A DNA stretch of 64,000 nucleotides, taken from positions 1,300,180 through 1,364,179 of the forward strand of contig JAQGDQ010000005.1 of assembly GCA_030141605.1 (NCBI GenBank), in the 5' to 3' direction. This DNA comes from Tubiluchus corallicola. Its lineage: Eukaryota; Priapulida; Priapulimorpha; Priapulimorphida; Tubiluchidae. The notes beneath the pieces were generated by a model that ran no database searches, was not told the origin of the DNA, and worked only from the letters and a program-made list of their open reading frames with translations. Made by a program: the position numbers and the translations under genes. Shown piece after piece: positions 12,001 to 25,700 of this stretch (positions within the stretch are counted from its first letter, which is position 1; the number at the start of each line of letters is the position of its first letter).

Positions 12001-15000
12001 CAGTTTTAAAACTCCTATAGCAATTATGCTTGGCAATCACTGGCATATGTATTATAAAAACGTTAGCTTTTGCCTTAGGGAATAATGAAACTGCTGCTTC
12101 TAAGAAGAAACCCTGCTGGTGGTCTTAGACGTGTTTAGCCAGATTTATTGAATAAATAAATGATTTTACCGAAATGCCACTGTTTAGCTGATTCATGACC
12201 AAAAATGGAGTCCAAGCTAGTCTAACCTAAGCTGAAGTTTCATAGAACAGATTTTTCTGGGCCAGAAACCATTAGTAATAAACTGTTAAAACTTGACGGA
12301 CTTTTCCACGAATTTAGTCTATTCATTTGCTGAAATATAAAGTTTTCCCGTGTTTTTGCCTTTCATTACTGCTTAATGTTTGATTTTGTGACTAAACATT
12401 TTAGTAAATGAATGCACTTTCGATCTTTCTTAATTAAAGGCCAAGGAATATTAGGGCAGCATTTTACCTTGGCCCTGTTACAGAGAAGCCAAGGTTTTCT
12501 CCATGCATGCGTGAATCCAGTGGCTCTGCGTACACTGTGTACTGTGCAGGCTGTTTTGGTTTGTTCGCATGTTTGGCTCTGTGTGATTTGATCCGTGTAG
12601 GGCTTACGCAGCAACCCATGCAGGTGTATATTTATACTGGAGGATAAATTTGCACTGTCTGCGTGTGTGTCATTTCCAGTTGAATTGATGGATGCAGTAT
12701 GCGTGTGGAAATTTGGAATGTTTTGTTAACTCGTAATATTCAACGTATACCGTATGAAAACTAATTTTTGAAACAAGTATGAGGCCAACACCTGAGTACC
12801 TAATTAACCACTAAATCTAAGCAATACTAAGCCTGGTCAGTGACTGGAAGGACAACTACTAGCTTTAATGACTTTAAAATTGCATCGTTTTGACTGGTTT
12901 CATCATGAGAGATGATGACCTGATCTTAGAGGATTGTCCCAGTTCAACCTCAACCGGCTGCATCATTTAGGCCCACCATTCACTAGGCCATAGGAAGTGG
13001 GGGGACCAATTTTTGTGAGTTGCTGAAGTGGGCCCTTTTAAGCATCATGTAATTAAGCCCTTACAACTTGTCAAAGGTCTCTCCTAGGACCTGCTGCTGC
13101 CTAGATAGCAGCGGTACTTTAAAAAACTGGTTTCCTATAATTGATAGAAGATCACATTCTGTTACTGGTGATTCGTCAATTAATGTTAAAAACTGTAGGT
13201 TAGTTAAAACAACTGTTACATTTCGTATTAACTGTATTCTCGTATTCTCCTTGCTTATATTATAACTGACAACTAAATTTTTAGTTGCTGAGCAACAACA
13301 TTAATTCGTTTATATTCACTTATATTTAATGTTTTTACCTAAATTTGTACATTCATTATACCTAAAAATGATTCGTAAAAACATAATGCTATTTAACTGA
13401 AAAACTGTATTGCGATTTACTGGTGAGTTAATATAGTGGTAGTTGTAAAGTATCAACTTAGCACCTTTGCAAAGTGGCATAATGTTCAGCTATATTGCCT
13501 TAGAAATTCTTTTATAGTCGCATGTAACTTTATAATTGAGTTCAAATTGTAAAATTAACTTTAGTTGTTTACTGTTTGGCGTTAGCAGCTGACTACCGCA
13601 AATGTAATGAATAGACAAGATATTACTGTTTTTCTCATGAATTTTCGCTTTTTCTGTAGCTGAGAATCTATTTTAATAACATGTAAAATGTTTTGTAGCG
13701 GATAAACCCAACTACTTGAAGAGTTCACGTTGGGTCTGTTTTGCATCACTTCTTCAGTGTCATACTGCTCCCGTTTGAGTTTTTTTCTGTTTAAAGATTT
13801 TTCTTTCCAGATTGTGTTATTGCAGTTTCCGTTTGTTTTATCACCTTGTAGTCCTCACTTTTCTGCATACTAGCATAGACTGGTTAAAATTACAGTTAGC
13901 AATTCGCCTTGCATTTCTCAAATTGATGAAGTTTACTGTGTTGATAAGTTCCGAGTGTTTGTGAAATTGTTTTGAAAATAATAGTAATAATAGTAGTGTT
14001 GCTGTTGATGATGATGGTGATGGTAATCATGACGTTGATAACGATGACGATGGCGACGACGACGATGACGGTGACATTGATAATAATAACGACAAACTGT
14101 ATCCCATTTAAACTTTCCTGAACTACAGTGTGAAGTCCGCTATAGTGTACTAATCCTAAATTGTGAAAAGAAAAAGGGGAATATTGCAGATATTTACATA
14201 TACTATTAGTATTACGACTGGGTTGTCTTTTAGCTGACTCACTTCTCTGTATTCTAAAGGTTTTCCAAAGAAAATTGCTTTACCGTGATAATACGGTAAG
14301 TTTTAACGGTTAATATCTAGCAAGCATTATAGCAAACCGTGCATTCTCTCTTGGGTTGCTAGCATTCTGTCATAAATCTCAGAATCTATCAGCTCCCGCT
14401 GCTGACAGACGTTAGTTGGATATTGCACTCTCGTGGACTCCTCTAGTATTCAGCTAGCGTTCACTGTCCAGATTTAATTCATCTGTTTGACGATGCGTGG
14501 TAACTTTATGTACAATTACAGTTAGAGAGCAGAAATATATTCTTGGTTGCCATATTGGTCTTTCATACTAAAAAGCAGTGCATGTGATTAATCCAACATT
14601 GATAGGTTTGTGATGTGCGAAACTTGTAACAGTTCTTTGTTAAACAAAAATAAAAAACTATTTGTACGGTTCTGTATAAATTGCACGTACTGTCTCCGGA
14701 TGTATCCTAGCTGCAAGATCGCTCACGTGTTTTTGGTTGCCTTTCGCCAGCGCACTGTACATTTTGCATGTGTCTACTTTGGCAAACCATTCTCTGGATA
14801 GCGGGGTTTTACTTTAGCTTAACATTATGCGCCCGATTTCATGAAAGCACTTGACAATATATGTTTACAAAGAAGTGCGGTTTTAAACCTTTTTTAAAAT
14901 AGTTCTTTCAAAAGTGTGTTGAAGCAATAAATTCCTCTTATACATTTTTAAGCGCTGAGTTAAAGCAAAACCGGACCCAATCTTAAGCTGTAGGTCAAAA

Positions 15001-18000
15001 CAATCTACTCTTAAAGATATTGAAAGAAATACTATTTTTTCAAAAATAACTTACGTGAAAGAATTATTACCACACAAACACAGTTTCTTGTAACATTTTT
15101 AAACAACCTACTCTTAAAATATTGAAAAACATACTATTTTCTCAAAAATGACTTGCGTGAAAGAATTATTACCACACAAACACAGTTTCACGTTCGCGCC
15201 ACTAGTTCTTCTCGTGCATTTCATCATTCGCTAGTTATACGGGCATTAGCGCCTGCATTTCGAAACGCATTGCACAAAAAACACGTGCTGTACCTCTCAG
15301 GTCAGATGTGTTACTTTGTGACAAACTACAAACGTCCGTCAGCTCATGCGTGAGAAAAGCGGTGAATTTCAAAATTATATTTTTATCTTAAAAATTGACT
15401 AGTTTTAGTATAAAACACTGAATACATTGCACTAGCACCCTAGTTCAATTTTCGCTTTCGCACACACGTGCAACGCGCTCGTGGAATATTTCTGCTGTTG
15501 AAAACTATGTTAGGTTGTAACGTAATCAATAGTTGGACTCGCCCGCCGTTAATTGAGTTTTTCTAATTTATTATTTAATTAGCAGAAACACTTTTGCAGT
15601 ATTAATTGTGTTAAAATGTTTTTATTCGACTTGAAAATGGGGTAGTATATGAAAAGTCATCTTGTCTTCCTTAAACGAGAATGCTGGACAATTTTTCAGG
15701 GCAAACTCTTTTCTAGGGATGCAGATAGTTTTATCATGATTGTATAATCAGACTCTCATTTACGTTCAATATATATGTTTTAGAGAACACGTTACGCATT
15801 AATGACACATTTGTTAGGCATTTTGCATTTATTAACCATTTTTTTATTTGGAATTGTTCGCTTTGAGTAAGCGCGCCGTTGCAGGTAGCAGTCGGTTATT
15901 TGGATTCGATTATTCAGCATAACATAGAACGTAAGTTACGTATTGTAAATTGGGCAAAGGTTTGGCAGTTGAGAATCTCAACAAGTAAATTTAATGTGGT
16001 ACATATAGGTAAGAAAGATCCTGCCAATGTTTATACTATGTCAGGTCATATACTACCTAGTGTATCCGTTCCAGGAGCTCTTGGCATCAAGTTAAATCCC
16101 ACAATATCGAAATTTTTAACAAAGCTTGTATAACTGTGAACCTGTTATTTAGAATATTCGAAACTAGAATTGTTAATGCGCAGCTCATGGCTCATAAGGT
16201 ATATGTCAGACCAATAATGGAATATTGCTCCCCTGCTTGGTCTCCTTCCCATTAGATATGGCAATATAGATATGCTGGAAAACGTCCAAAGATAATTCAC
16301 ACGTAGATATTTCTACAGATGTAGTTTAAACTATGTATCTTACCCCGATATATTTAAGTTACGTCTAAAAATGACTTAGTGGTGTGTTATAATATCATAC
16401 ACAATGAAGTGGATTTAAACTCTGACATGCGACATGTTGTTTAGGCGTTCAATAACCGATAACACTAGGCGGGATCATCTCCTAAAATTATATGTTAGTG
16501 TTTCCAAAATTAGTACTGCTCGTTATTTTTCAAATCGTACAATACTTATAAGGAATCATCACATATAAACATAGGACATCCTTTAGTAACAGCCATGAAT
16601 AACAAATTATAGGGACATGTAAACAAATTTCATTTTTAATATTATTTTAAAATTAAAAATTTTAATTAGACTATTCTGTAATGTTGTATACATCTCTGTG
16701 CGTCTTTTCCTCACCCAATGATAATTTTTATTGACTGATAATGATTCAATGTTTTTATTTATTTTATTGCAGTCTCTTTATATGTGTAAGATAAACGCAA
16801 GCTAAACTTGTTTTGTGTTTAAGGTGATCATTAGCGTAACAAAGCACATATAGGTGAAATTGGAAAATTACCTATAGGTTAAGGCTTGGTCTGGTTGGTC
16901 ATTAATGGTGTTGGTACATTTTCTGTATTTTATATTCAATATCAGCTAAAATGCAGCTTCAAGCTCACACCCGTTTTGTCACGGTTAGGAGACAACTAAT
17001 GTTTGTGACAAATAGTTCATCAAATAGAATATTGCTATAGATCATCGATAGCATATTGTACATTTCCTCCATCTTCCTTTGTCGGCAAATAGCGACTTTA
17101 GCTAATATTTTAATTGTTGTACTAACCCGAGAGAAAATAATTTTTTATTACTACTACTAGGAACTATTTCACGTGGTTCTGCAGGGGGTTAATTTTTTCC
17201 ACCGAGGACGTGCGGGAGAAATAGTGGTAAAAAATTCCGAATTAGGTTTTTTCGCCCATTTTTTGCAGAACCGAGACGTAAAGAAACGTGAGAGCTGGTA
17301 TATTATGTGTAGCGGGAAAGAGTGTAGGACAGGGGTGTGCAAATTATCTGACTAGTCGGGCCACATTAAACATTCCCGCAATTCCTGTAAGCCACATGCA
17401 GTTTGGCCCAGTAGCCAAGTACAGTAGGACCTAATAACGATTTTTTGCATCCTATTTGCGCACATCATTGCTACTGCACTACTACACTCAAAAAAAACTA
17501 TTTTAGAAGTTATTAAAATTTATATTAAAAACTATATATTTCTACTTTTACGACAGATAGTGGTAATTTCATTACAATGCATATTAGTAATGTGTATCAC
17601 ACGGTCTGTGTAGTACAGTGCATATTAATCTGTCTTGTCTCGCTGTTGTTCTTCAATTTTCCTCTTTTTCTTATCCACGTTTCTGATCTAATAGAACTCT
17701 ACATCTGATGAAATGGCCATTGATTGAGGCGTGTACTATTAAGCCGAAGCTGAAACTCAAATCTGGGAATTCCGCTATATCAGGGGTGACAACATTTTTT
17801 CAGCTTGTTGGCTACTTACAAATTGGTCTGCCCAGCCGTCCTTTTGGTCATAGTAGATAGATCATTTTGACTTGGTTATTTTGTAATTTTATTTATAACT
17901 TATTTTGTAAAATACCCAAGTCAAAATGTTGTACCTGCGATGACCAAGAAGACGACTGGACAGATCAACAGGCCCGATAATAGAAGGCTAGAGATTGGCT

Positions 18001-19380
18001 AATTAGTGTTCCTACCAGCCAATCAGATTGCTTCTCGCATTTCTTGCTCATTTGAGCGTTTGAATGGTGGCTTCCGTGATAGTTTGTTGTGTTCTGTTAT
18101 TACATCGGCTTTTGTGTTCCAATTGAGCAACGTTAAATTTCGTCATGTCCGACAGTGACAACCGTCTTGTAAGGATTAATGCCATCCAATCTAGAGGAAA
18201 AAACTACCCGCACTATCTTTGCGATATTGACGCGGACTTCAGCAGGAACGCGTGGGCCGCACTTTTATTACGTCGACAAACCTCTTCGCGGGCCGCACAA
18301 GATCTCTCGACGGGCCGCAGTTTGCACACCCCTGGTGTAGGATGTAGTAGCCATAGTTTGGTTTCCCGTGAAGCCCATGATTTCCCGCAAACAAGCGTTT
18401 CCCTGACCTACCCACACATTCTTTTCGAAATGTTGAGTTCACCCAACACTATATACAGCAGTTGTTCGTGTGGGTGACTTATGTGGTCTTGGGAAGAAGA
18501 GGAACTGAGCTTCACGACGAGATGGGATTCGTCACAGCACAATTACGTTGCAAACTACGAATTACTTGCAGCGCTTGGAGACTGCTTGACGCTGGGAAAC
18601 TGCATGCGCGTGTGTAACTGTGTATCCAATGGTTATGACGTCACCAATTATAACTCTGCCTAGAGATGGTTAAAATTAAGTTAGCTTCGTTACAGATGTG
18701 TAAATATGTTATGTTATCAATTATAAGCAATAAATAACACATCGAGTGCCAAAAAGCTTATTAAAGGTAAATAAATAATAGTTTCTACCTAACGTAGAAT
18801 GCTCACGCATTTCTGATCATTAGTGAATCAGTCTAACAGTGTTTGTCATTTCACAGGTTTTGAGTTTGTACAAAATCCTTTGCAGGGCTTCGGCTAGTAA
18901 CTAGTTAGATCTGATTATTGTAATTATTCCTGTCAGTGTCCACACCTCTGAAAGGTAACAGCTTCATATTTTGCTTGCTTGCTAAAATATTCTTAGTCGG
19001 AAGCATTGTAAATTCAATGTCTTGAGCTTGTGGTGGTTTTTCTTTCAGTACTAAGTAGTTCAACATTAGATTCATTTGCTCAAGCCGGTGAAGGATCTCA
19101 AGAAGAGGGCAGAAGACGTTTTAGGAGGCGCATCAGAAGTGCCGAAAATTCTGATGCAGATGGTAGTGGTTACACTTTAGTGCCAACTCAGCAGACAGTT
19201 GATTCGTTTACTAGTTCAAAAAGTAAGTCGAAGAATTCTGTTTGTTTTCCTATGCTGTACTTATCTGAGATGTGATATGCATTACCCCTGAAAGGCTCCA
19301 GACCAGTAGATTAATTTTCTCTATTATTATTACTGCTGCTGCTGCTACAGTGTACTACTACTACTACTACTACTACTACG

Positions 19381-19436
<56 letters not shown>

Positions 19437-19663
19437 CGCTGCTTGTTGCTGCTGCTGCTGCTACTACTACGATGACTACGACTCCCATTACTACTACCAC
19501 TACCACTATTGCCTACTGTAGCTTGACAAAATGGAAATTGTTTTTCTGCTCATTTGTATTCCTTGCAGCATAGTAGGGCTTTTTAATTTGAAGCTAAATT
19601 CTTCGCCATCTGTAGTAGGATAAAATGAGTTTTGATGTGTAGCTTCTTATACAAAACTGACAT

Positions 19664-19702
<39 letters not shown>

Positions 19703-22700
19703 CAAAATATAGAGATATTTGTAGTGCTACAAGTAACAGCACATTCAGATTAGTGAGTTTTTTCTCCAAGTACACATGTCAAGTAACTCGCAAGGCGTAT
19801 TCAGACTAGAGAGCAAAACTTGTTGCAGTTTACTACCCGCTGATGTTCACTATTCTTTTCCCGGCAAGAGTAACTCACTAGTTCATCAACGTACTGCAAC
19901 TGTCGGAGAGTTTGCAATTTCTTGCTGACAGTAACTCGCAAACCAGTTCACACTTGCAAATTTCTTGTCAGACAAAAAAGTCGCAAGAGACAACTCACTG
20001 GTGTGAAGGCACTGCATTGCAGTGGTACTTGAACTGCTTCAAATACAATAATTTTTGGTCATGTAGTTTTATTATTTTGCTTTGGTAAGTTGTTTTTTTA
20101 ATGTTAAATGTACTGTTAGATAATCCATGGTTGTTGCTTAGCCACATTCTTGAAATGTGTTAATAGTAGCAAATTTATTAATTACGAGGTTTTTTGTTTT
20201 TCATAGACTCAGAAATTCCCTCTACTGGCAAAGTTATTGGTGAACCGGTAGAGGGAGATCCAACAAAAGACATGGGTTGTGTTCTACGTAAGTTTTGTAA
20301 AAAGTCTTCTACGAAAAAAGATGCTCAGAAACAGGAAAATACACAGTTAGAAATAGAAGGCAAAGAAGCTAAAAAAGAAGATATTTCAAAGCAAAAAGTT
20401 AAAAATGAAGCCACTGATGTGGCAAATGAAAGCGTGGGAAAGAAACTTCGAGAAAAGAAAACACCTATAGATGTTTCAACATTTCCTAGTAGTGGAAAAC
20501 ACGAAGTTGCAGGCAGTCTTGAAAAACTGGTTGATAAAGAACTCGTTCAAGAATCTGTTGAGAAAGAATCTGTAAAGCAGTCTTTTGCAAGAACATCTCT
20601 TGATTCACCAATAAAACTTAGTGATACTAAACAGAGTAAAGATGCCAAATTCGGTGTTCCTTGGAGAAAATCTACTCCTACTGCTGCAGTTAATGAAGAA
20701 GTTGCCAAACTGCCTGGCGAAATTGTAAAGCCATCTGATGACAAGAAGGCTGACCAAAATACTCTTAAAGTTATTGAACCTACTGGGAATGACATAGTGG
20801 TCGTGCAGGAAAAAACATATTCAGCTTCCCAACGACCCGTCCAGCGTATTAAATCAGAGAAACCTTCAGATGTCAATGATCACACTAAAGAACAGCTTAC
20901 AGATAAAAAAGATAAAGCTAAATCTGCACCTGAAGAAGATATGCGTACATTACTGAATGAAAAAATAGAAAAACCAGAAAAAACTTTGCAAAAACAACCT
21001 GATAAATCAGTTTTTACAAAAACTGTAAAATCAGAAGAGAAGCCGAAACCTCTGTCATGGAGTGAAAAAGCAAAAGTTGCTCATGAAGCTCTTAAAAAAA
21101 ATGTTGCTAATAAGTCTAAGGAAACACAGGGTATAAACGTTAAAGAAGGTACCAAAAGTATAACATCCGAAAAGGCCTTGTCCTCATCAAAACAAACTTC
21201 TGTGGAAAAGGAGCCGTCCAATTTATCCACTGAAAAAGATGCAGAAGGTGAAACTACCTCGCAACAACAAACATCTTTTTCCAAAGCCCCCCAGCCACAG
21301 ATAAAATCTCAATCAACTTTCAGCAGCAAAGAGTCAGTTCAGAGACAAAAAACTGATCAAAAGCCAGAAGAGGCAAAGCAAAATTCTTTAGCTGTTACAC
21401 GTGAAGTTATGTCTCAACCATCCCAGCAAGATAAACACAAAGAAATTACTAAAGCTGATAATAGTACAGAAAAAGTTGAACATGGTAAAATCGAAAGAAT
21501 AGTTGCAGACACTCAAGTATCTGATGTACCAAGTTTTCAGTCTCTCCAAGACATTCAATTTCCAAAATTAACTGTGAAGCAAGTAGTTAAGGTTGAAAAA
21601 TTCGAAAAGGATATGGGACCTGAACCAGAGTCAAAAATCAAGAAAGTGCCAGAGGCAGCTGGAAAAGAAAGCAAAGAACCTAACCTATCAAAAGTTAAAA
21701 AATCAGAAGGCTCTAAAGTTGAAAAGTCAAATGTGTCTTCTGAAAGTATGTCAGCAACAAAAAAAAAAGATTCCTTTCCAGAAGATAAAACGGCGCAATC
21801 TAGCAAAAAATTGGTACCTGAATCTTCTTCAAAGAAGCTTAAACATCCAGAATCTTTGCCTAACAAAGATTCTCTAAATGAAATGGAGAAATGGGTCCAT
21901 TCTGCTGCGTTTGAACCTTCAACAAAATCTAATCAACCTAACGAACAAAAGAAGGACTCGGGTGCTGAGTCGTCGGTTGGTAAACAGTCTAGTCGTGAAC
22001 CAATCAAACTGGCTCACCATGATGCAAGACCACCGCCATTTATGCAACAGAGTCTTTCCTCTGAAATAAGAAAAATACAGCCACCAGAATTCTTGTCTGG
22101 CAAACACAAAGCTGCCACATTGCCAGCCCAGCTTGAAAACAATGATCAGGTAACTGATGATAGGCAACTAAATAAAGAAAAATGTTCTGTTAGTTAGCTG
22201 CTTAAGTACTATTAGACATGATTTAAAAGAAAAGCGAGAATAAAACGTACATCAGGCAAAAAGCAGCGTAAATGTGGCATTGCAGAGCTTGTCAAATTTT
22301 CTTGACAAGCTGCCATTGTTTATAAAATGTTACTTGTATGACTGCCATGTTTCTTTCAAAAGATTTGTTTATTTTCTGCATTTTATGTTTTGAGACAAGA
22401 AATGTGGCATGTTCAGCAGTTTTGTGTTTGAACTCTCATTGTCTCCCCTTATTTCTCGCTTTTTCTTCTTTGTCCTATTGTTACTGTTATGATTTTGTTA
22501 ATTTGTGATTTTGGCACTTCTTGTTTGCTTTTGTTTTTCATTTAGATTGTTGATATGGTGAAATTGTATTGGGCATGGTTCATATTACTTATGAAACAAT
22601 GTTCAATGTTGTAATTTTAAGAATAATATTTTTTTGGCAAAATGCAAAGGCATTGTAAAGATATGATATTTTTGCATGAGATAACATTGTGCATTTTTGC

Positions 22701-25700
22701 CTGAAACAATATTTTTTCTACAAGTTATGTTGCAGTTTATAATGTTATTCTGAATTAAGTTTCTAATGTGCATATGTATGTGCATTTTTGAATGTTATTA
22801 TATGAATATTATTTCTGGACATCTTTAAATTTGTGGCCAACATTCAATTCCTGCCACTGCTGCTTTTTGTCTGATTGCGTTTACTTATCGCGTTTTCTTT
22901 CTGTTTATGTGTTGAAAAATAGCATGAATTTTAAGCAAAGCAAAGTTGCACTTACCGATAAAGTGCTGTATGTTTTTTCCATTTCATTTAAATAACGTTA
23001 TTGCATTAGATTGGGTGGACATTAAAAATAACAAGAAATATAGGCGTTGTGTAATGTCTAGTCATGTTAGAGTTTATGAATTGCACAGTATTTTATTGTT
23101 TATTATACATTTACTGCATAGTATTTGCTTGTCAGGTATGTGACAGTAGTTTCCAAGATGATAGTACTACGCAGTTTGAAGACGTAGAGAATGTGAGTGA
23201 GTCAACCGAACCGTCAAGTGCTTTTGAATCAGCAGCTTCTGAAGTTGGACTTCAATCGCCTTCTGGGAATGGGAATGATTTTGGGGTAAAACCTGCAGAA
23301 ATTGTCATCAAAACAGAAACTGAAAAGCCAAAAGGAATTCTCAAAGACAGTAGAAAGTCTCCAGAAAGAATGCGGTCTCCTGAGCACGTGCGTATTTCAG
23401 AAGAAGCAAAGGAGGAACAAGGTGATAGACTGTCTAGAAGTCGTGATCGGGACAGTCCTAGATCTATTCTTAAACAAAGAAGCCGCAGCTCTGACAGTGA
23501 AGATGAGCACAAGGAGATAACGTCCATCTTAAAAAGGCGGTCAAGCGCAAGTGATTCTGAGCCTGTCTCAATACTAAAATCACCTGTTACTGTTGGCTCA
23601 TCGCCATCAGATACGCCACCACCGTCTATTTTGAAAAATCGCAGTGATAGTCTGCCTGGTCGCGAAATAGAAAAGCCTGCTTCTATTCTAAAATCGCGTT
23701 CCGTTGATACGATAGATCATATCGATGACAAGCCTCATTCAATACTGAAACAGTCTTCACAGCCCACTAGTCCAACAAAAGAACCTTCTATTCTTAGGTT
23801 TGGTCCACCACCTGCGAGTCCTACAAAAATGACAGGACATGGTATTCTTAAAAAGAAAACTGTTGAGGCAGAACCTGCAACATCTTCTAGTTCTGGTCAA
23901 GATTTCCAAGAACCATCAGCAGAAATGCTAAGTAGTGTTCCCGCTGCACTGGACATCGCTCCATCTGTAGAATCTGTACAAGTGCAAAACCGAGAAGGAG
24001 AGTCATCTGGTGAAGAAGATATTGAGGAACGCATTAGAAAGAGTAAGCCAAAAATTGTCAAAGAGTCTGACCTTGACGCAGCAGGAAAAGAATTGCTGCC
24101 AATTCTGAAGCAGCGTCGTGAATTTGTAGAAGACATCGATCAAGTCTTGGACGAGTCTGACATTGATTCACAAGTTAAGAAAATTAAACCAATCGTTCAA
24201 ATAAAAGATGATGCAGACATTGAGGCTGCTGGTAAGGAACTACAGCCTATTCTCAAACAACGTCGAGAGTTTGAGAAGGAATCTTATTCTAGTTTTGACG
24301 AATCTGATATAGACTATAGGATAAAGAAAATCAAACCTCAATTTGCAGTCAGAGAAGATGCAGACATTGAAGCTGCTGGGAACGAATTAAAACCAATTTT
24401 AAAACTGAGGCGAGATTTCGAATATGGACCCAGTATCGACGAAATTGATATTGATAGTAAAATTAAGAAGTCAAAGGTGTATGTTGAGAAAGAAGACGCA
24501 GACATAGATGCAGCACACCCTGAGCTTCAACCGATATTAAAGCAACGTAGAGAATTTGCTCATCAGCAGTTGAGTGTTGATGAAGTTGACACTAAAATAA
24601 AAAGACATTCGTTATCAGGCAGCGGATCAGATACTGAAGGTGCTGCAAGCGAGCTTGCCGAGCGACTTCGAATCAGACGTGAAAGGGAAGCCCAACTTGA
24701 ACAACAAGCGTCGCAATCTGGAGAGGAGGGTGAACCTCCGACTTGTCCTGTTGAAATGTTGTTAGCTGTGAGAAAGCAACTAAAGCACACTGAAGAATCG
24801 TCCGACAAAGATGAAGAGCAGGACAAAGAACCTTTGTCTATACAGGACAGAATTTTGAGAATGCAAACAAAACTTGAAAGCGGTAAAGCAACACCTTCAT
24901 CATTAAGAAGGTAAATCTTTTTCTTTTATCAGAATTGTTGGTTCTTTAACTGTACTTCTTTTTTAACTTTTTTGTACTTGTAGTTGTTGGCTTTTATTTT
25001 GTTTTTGACAAGATTGGTAAATTCTGCAAACTTAAAGTCAATTACTAAACTAATTAGAGCTTATATATTAGTTAATTAACCTAGCTGTAGAGTAAACTAT
25101 TGTAAAAATTAGTTCAAAGAACTTAAAAAAATGCTTTTTAGAAAAATGAAGTTCCATTGTAAAACACTCCAGAGATTTTATACCTATTGTTCACTTAAAT
25201 ATTATAAACAGGAAAACAAATGTTAAGCTATATTGTTACATAAATATTTAGATTACACCATAATGATCACATAATTTCAGGACGTCGACTGACATTGATG
25301 AAAAATTTGATAAAGTACTGAAAGGTTTTCCAATGGAAACAGATGAACAGTTGCTTACACAACTTGATAACAAGACCAGTCCACCAATGCGTCAACGACG
25401 CTATTTACGTTTTGATAGAAATGGTGACCGTTATCGTACACAGCCGGTAACTCTTGCCGAGAAAACTGTCGCCGAAAGGTACTTCACTCATTATTTATAA
25501 TCATAATTTCAAGATTATCATTAATAGAATGAATGCCTGTGAGCATGATCTAGTAGAAAATATTAGTTTAAGTCTACGGTTTGTTTTCAGAAGATTTGAC
25601 TAATAATTGTGGATTCATAGAGCCATTTAAAGAATACCCGTAAAATTAAAATTGCTTGGTTCTTATTAATTCGCACTAAACTGAAGTATGGTGAGTGATA

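Larger units (their letters stand above)
3049..19048 (+). other. 16-kb SVIL intron rich in repeats
   Basis: This is the largest intron of the gene. It contains a probable 39-nt cassette exon (6291-6329), a large palindromic repeat (6641-8487), a possible alternative first exon (11633-11768), low-complexity stretches, a LINE remnant (15879-16620) and a hAT-like element (17330-18334). Short open frames elsewhere in it show no recognisable protein. Confidence 0.7.

Noticed and set aside
18145-18477. 110-codon frame starting MSDSDNRLV inside the hAT element
   Set aside because: It runs through the terminal inverted repeat, across the target duplication and into flanking DNA, and shows no transposase motif. 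It may include a scrap of an ancestral transposase start, but that cannot be supported.
19272-19475. Poly-Tyr/poly-Leu frame
   Set aside because: Direct translation of the TAC microsatellite.
20547-21866. Several antisense frames of 67-109 codons opposite the giant exon
   Set aside because: They are antisense shadows of Lys/Glu/Ser-rich code, giving Phe/Leu/Ser-rich products with no motif.
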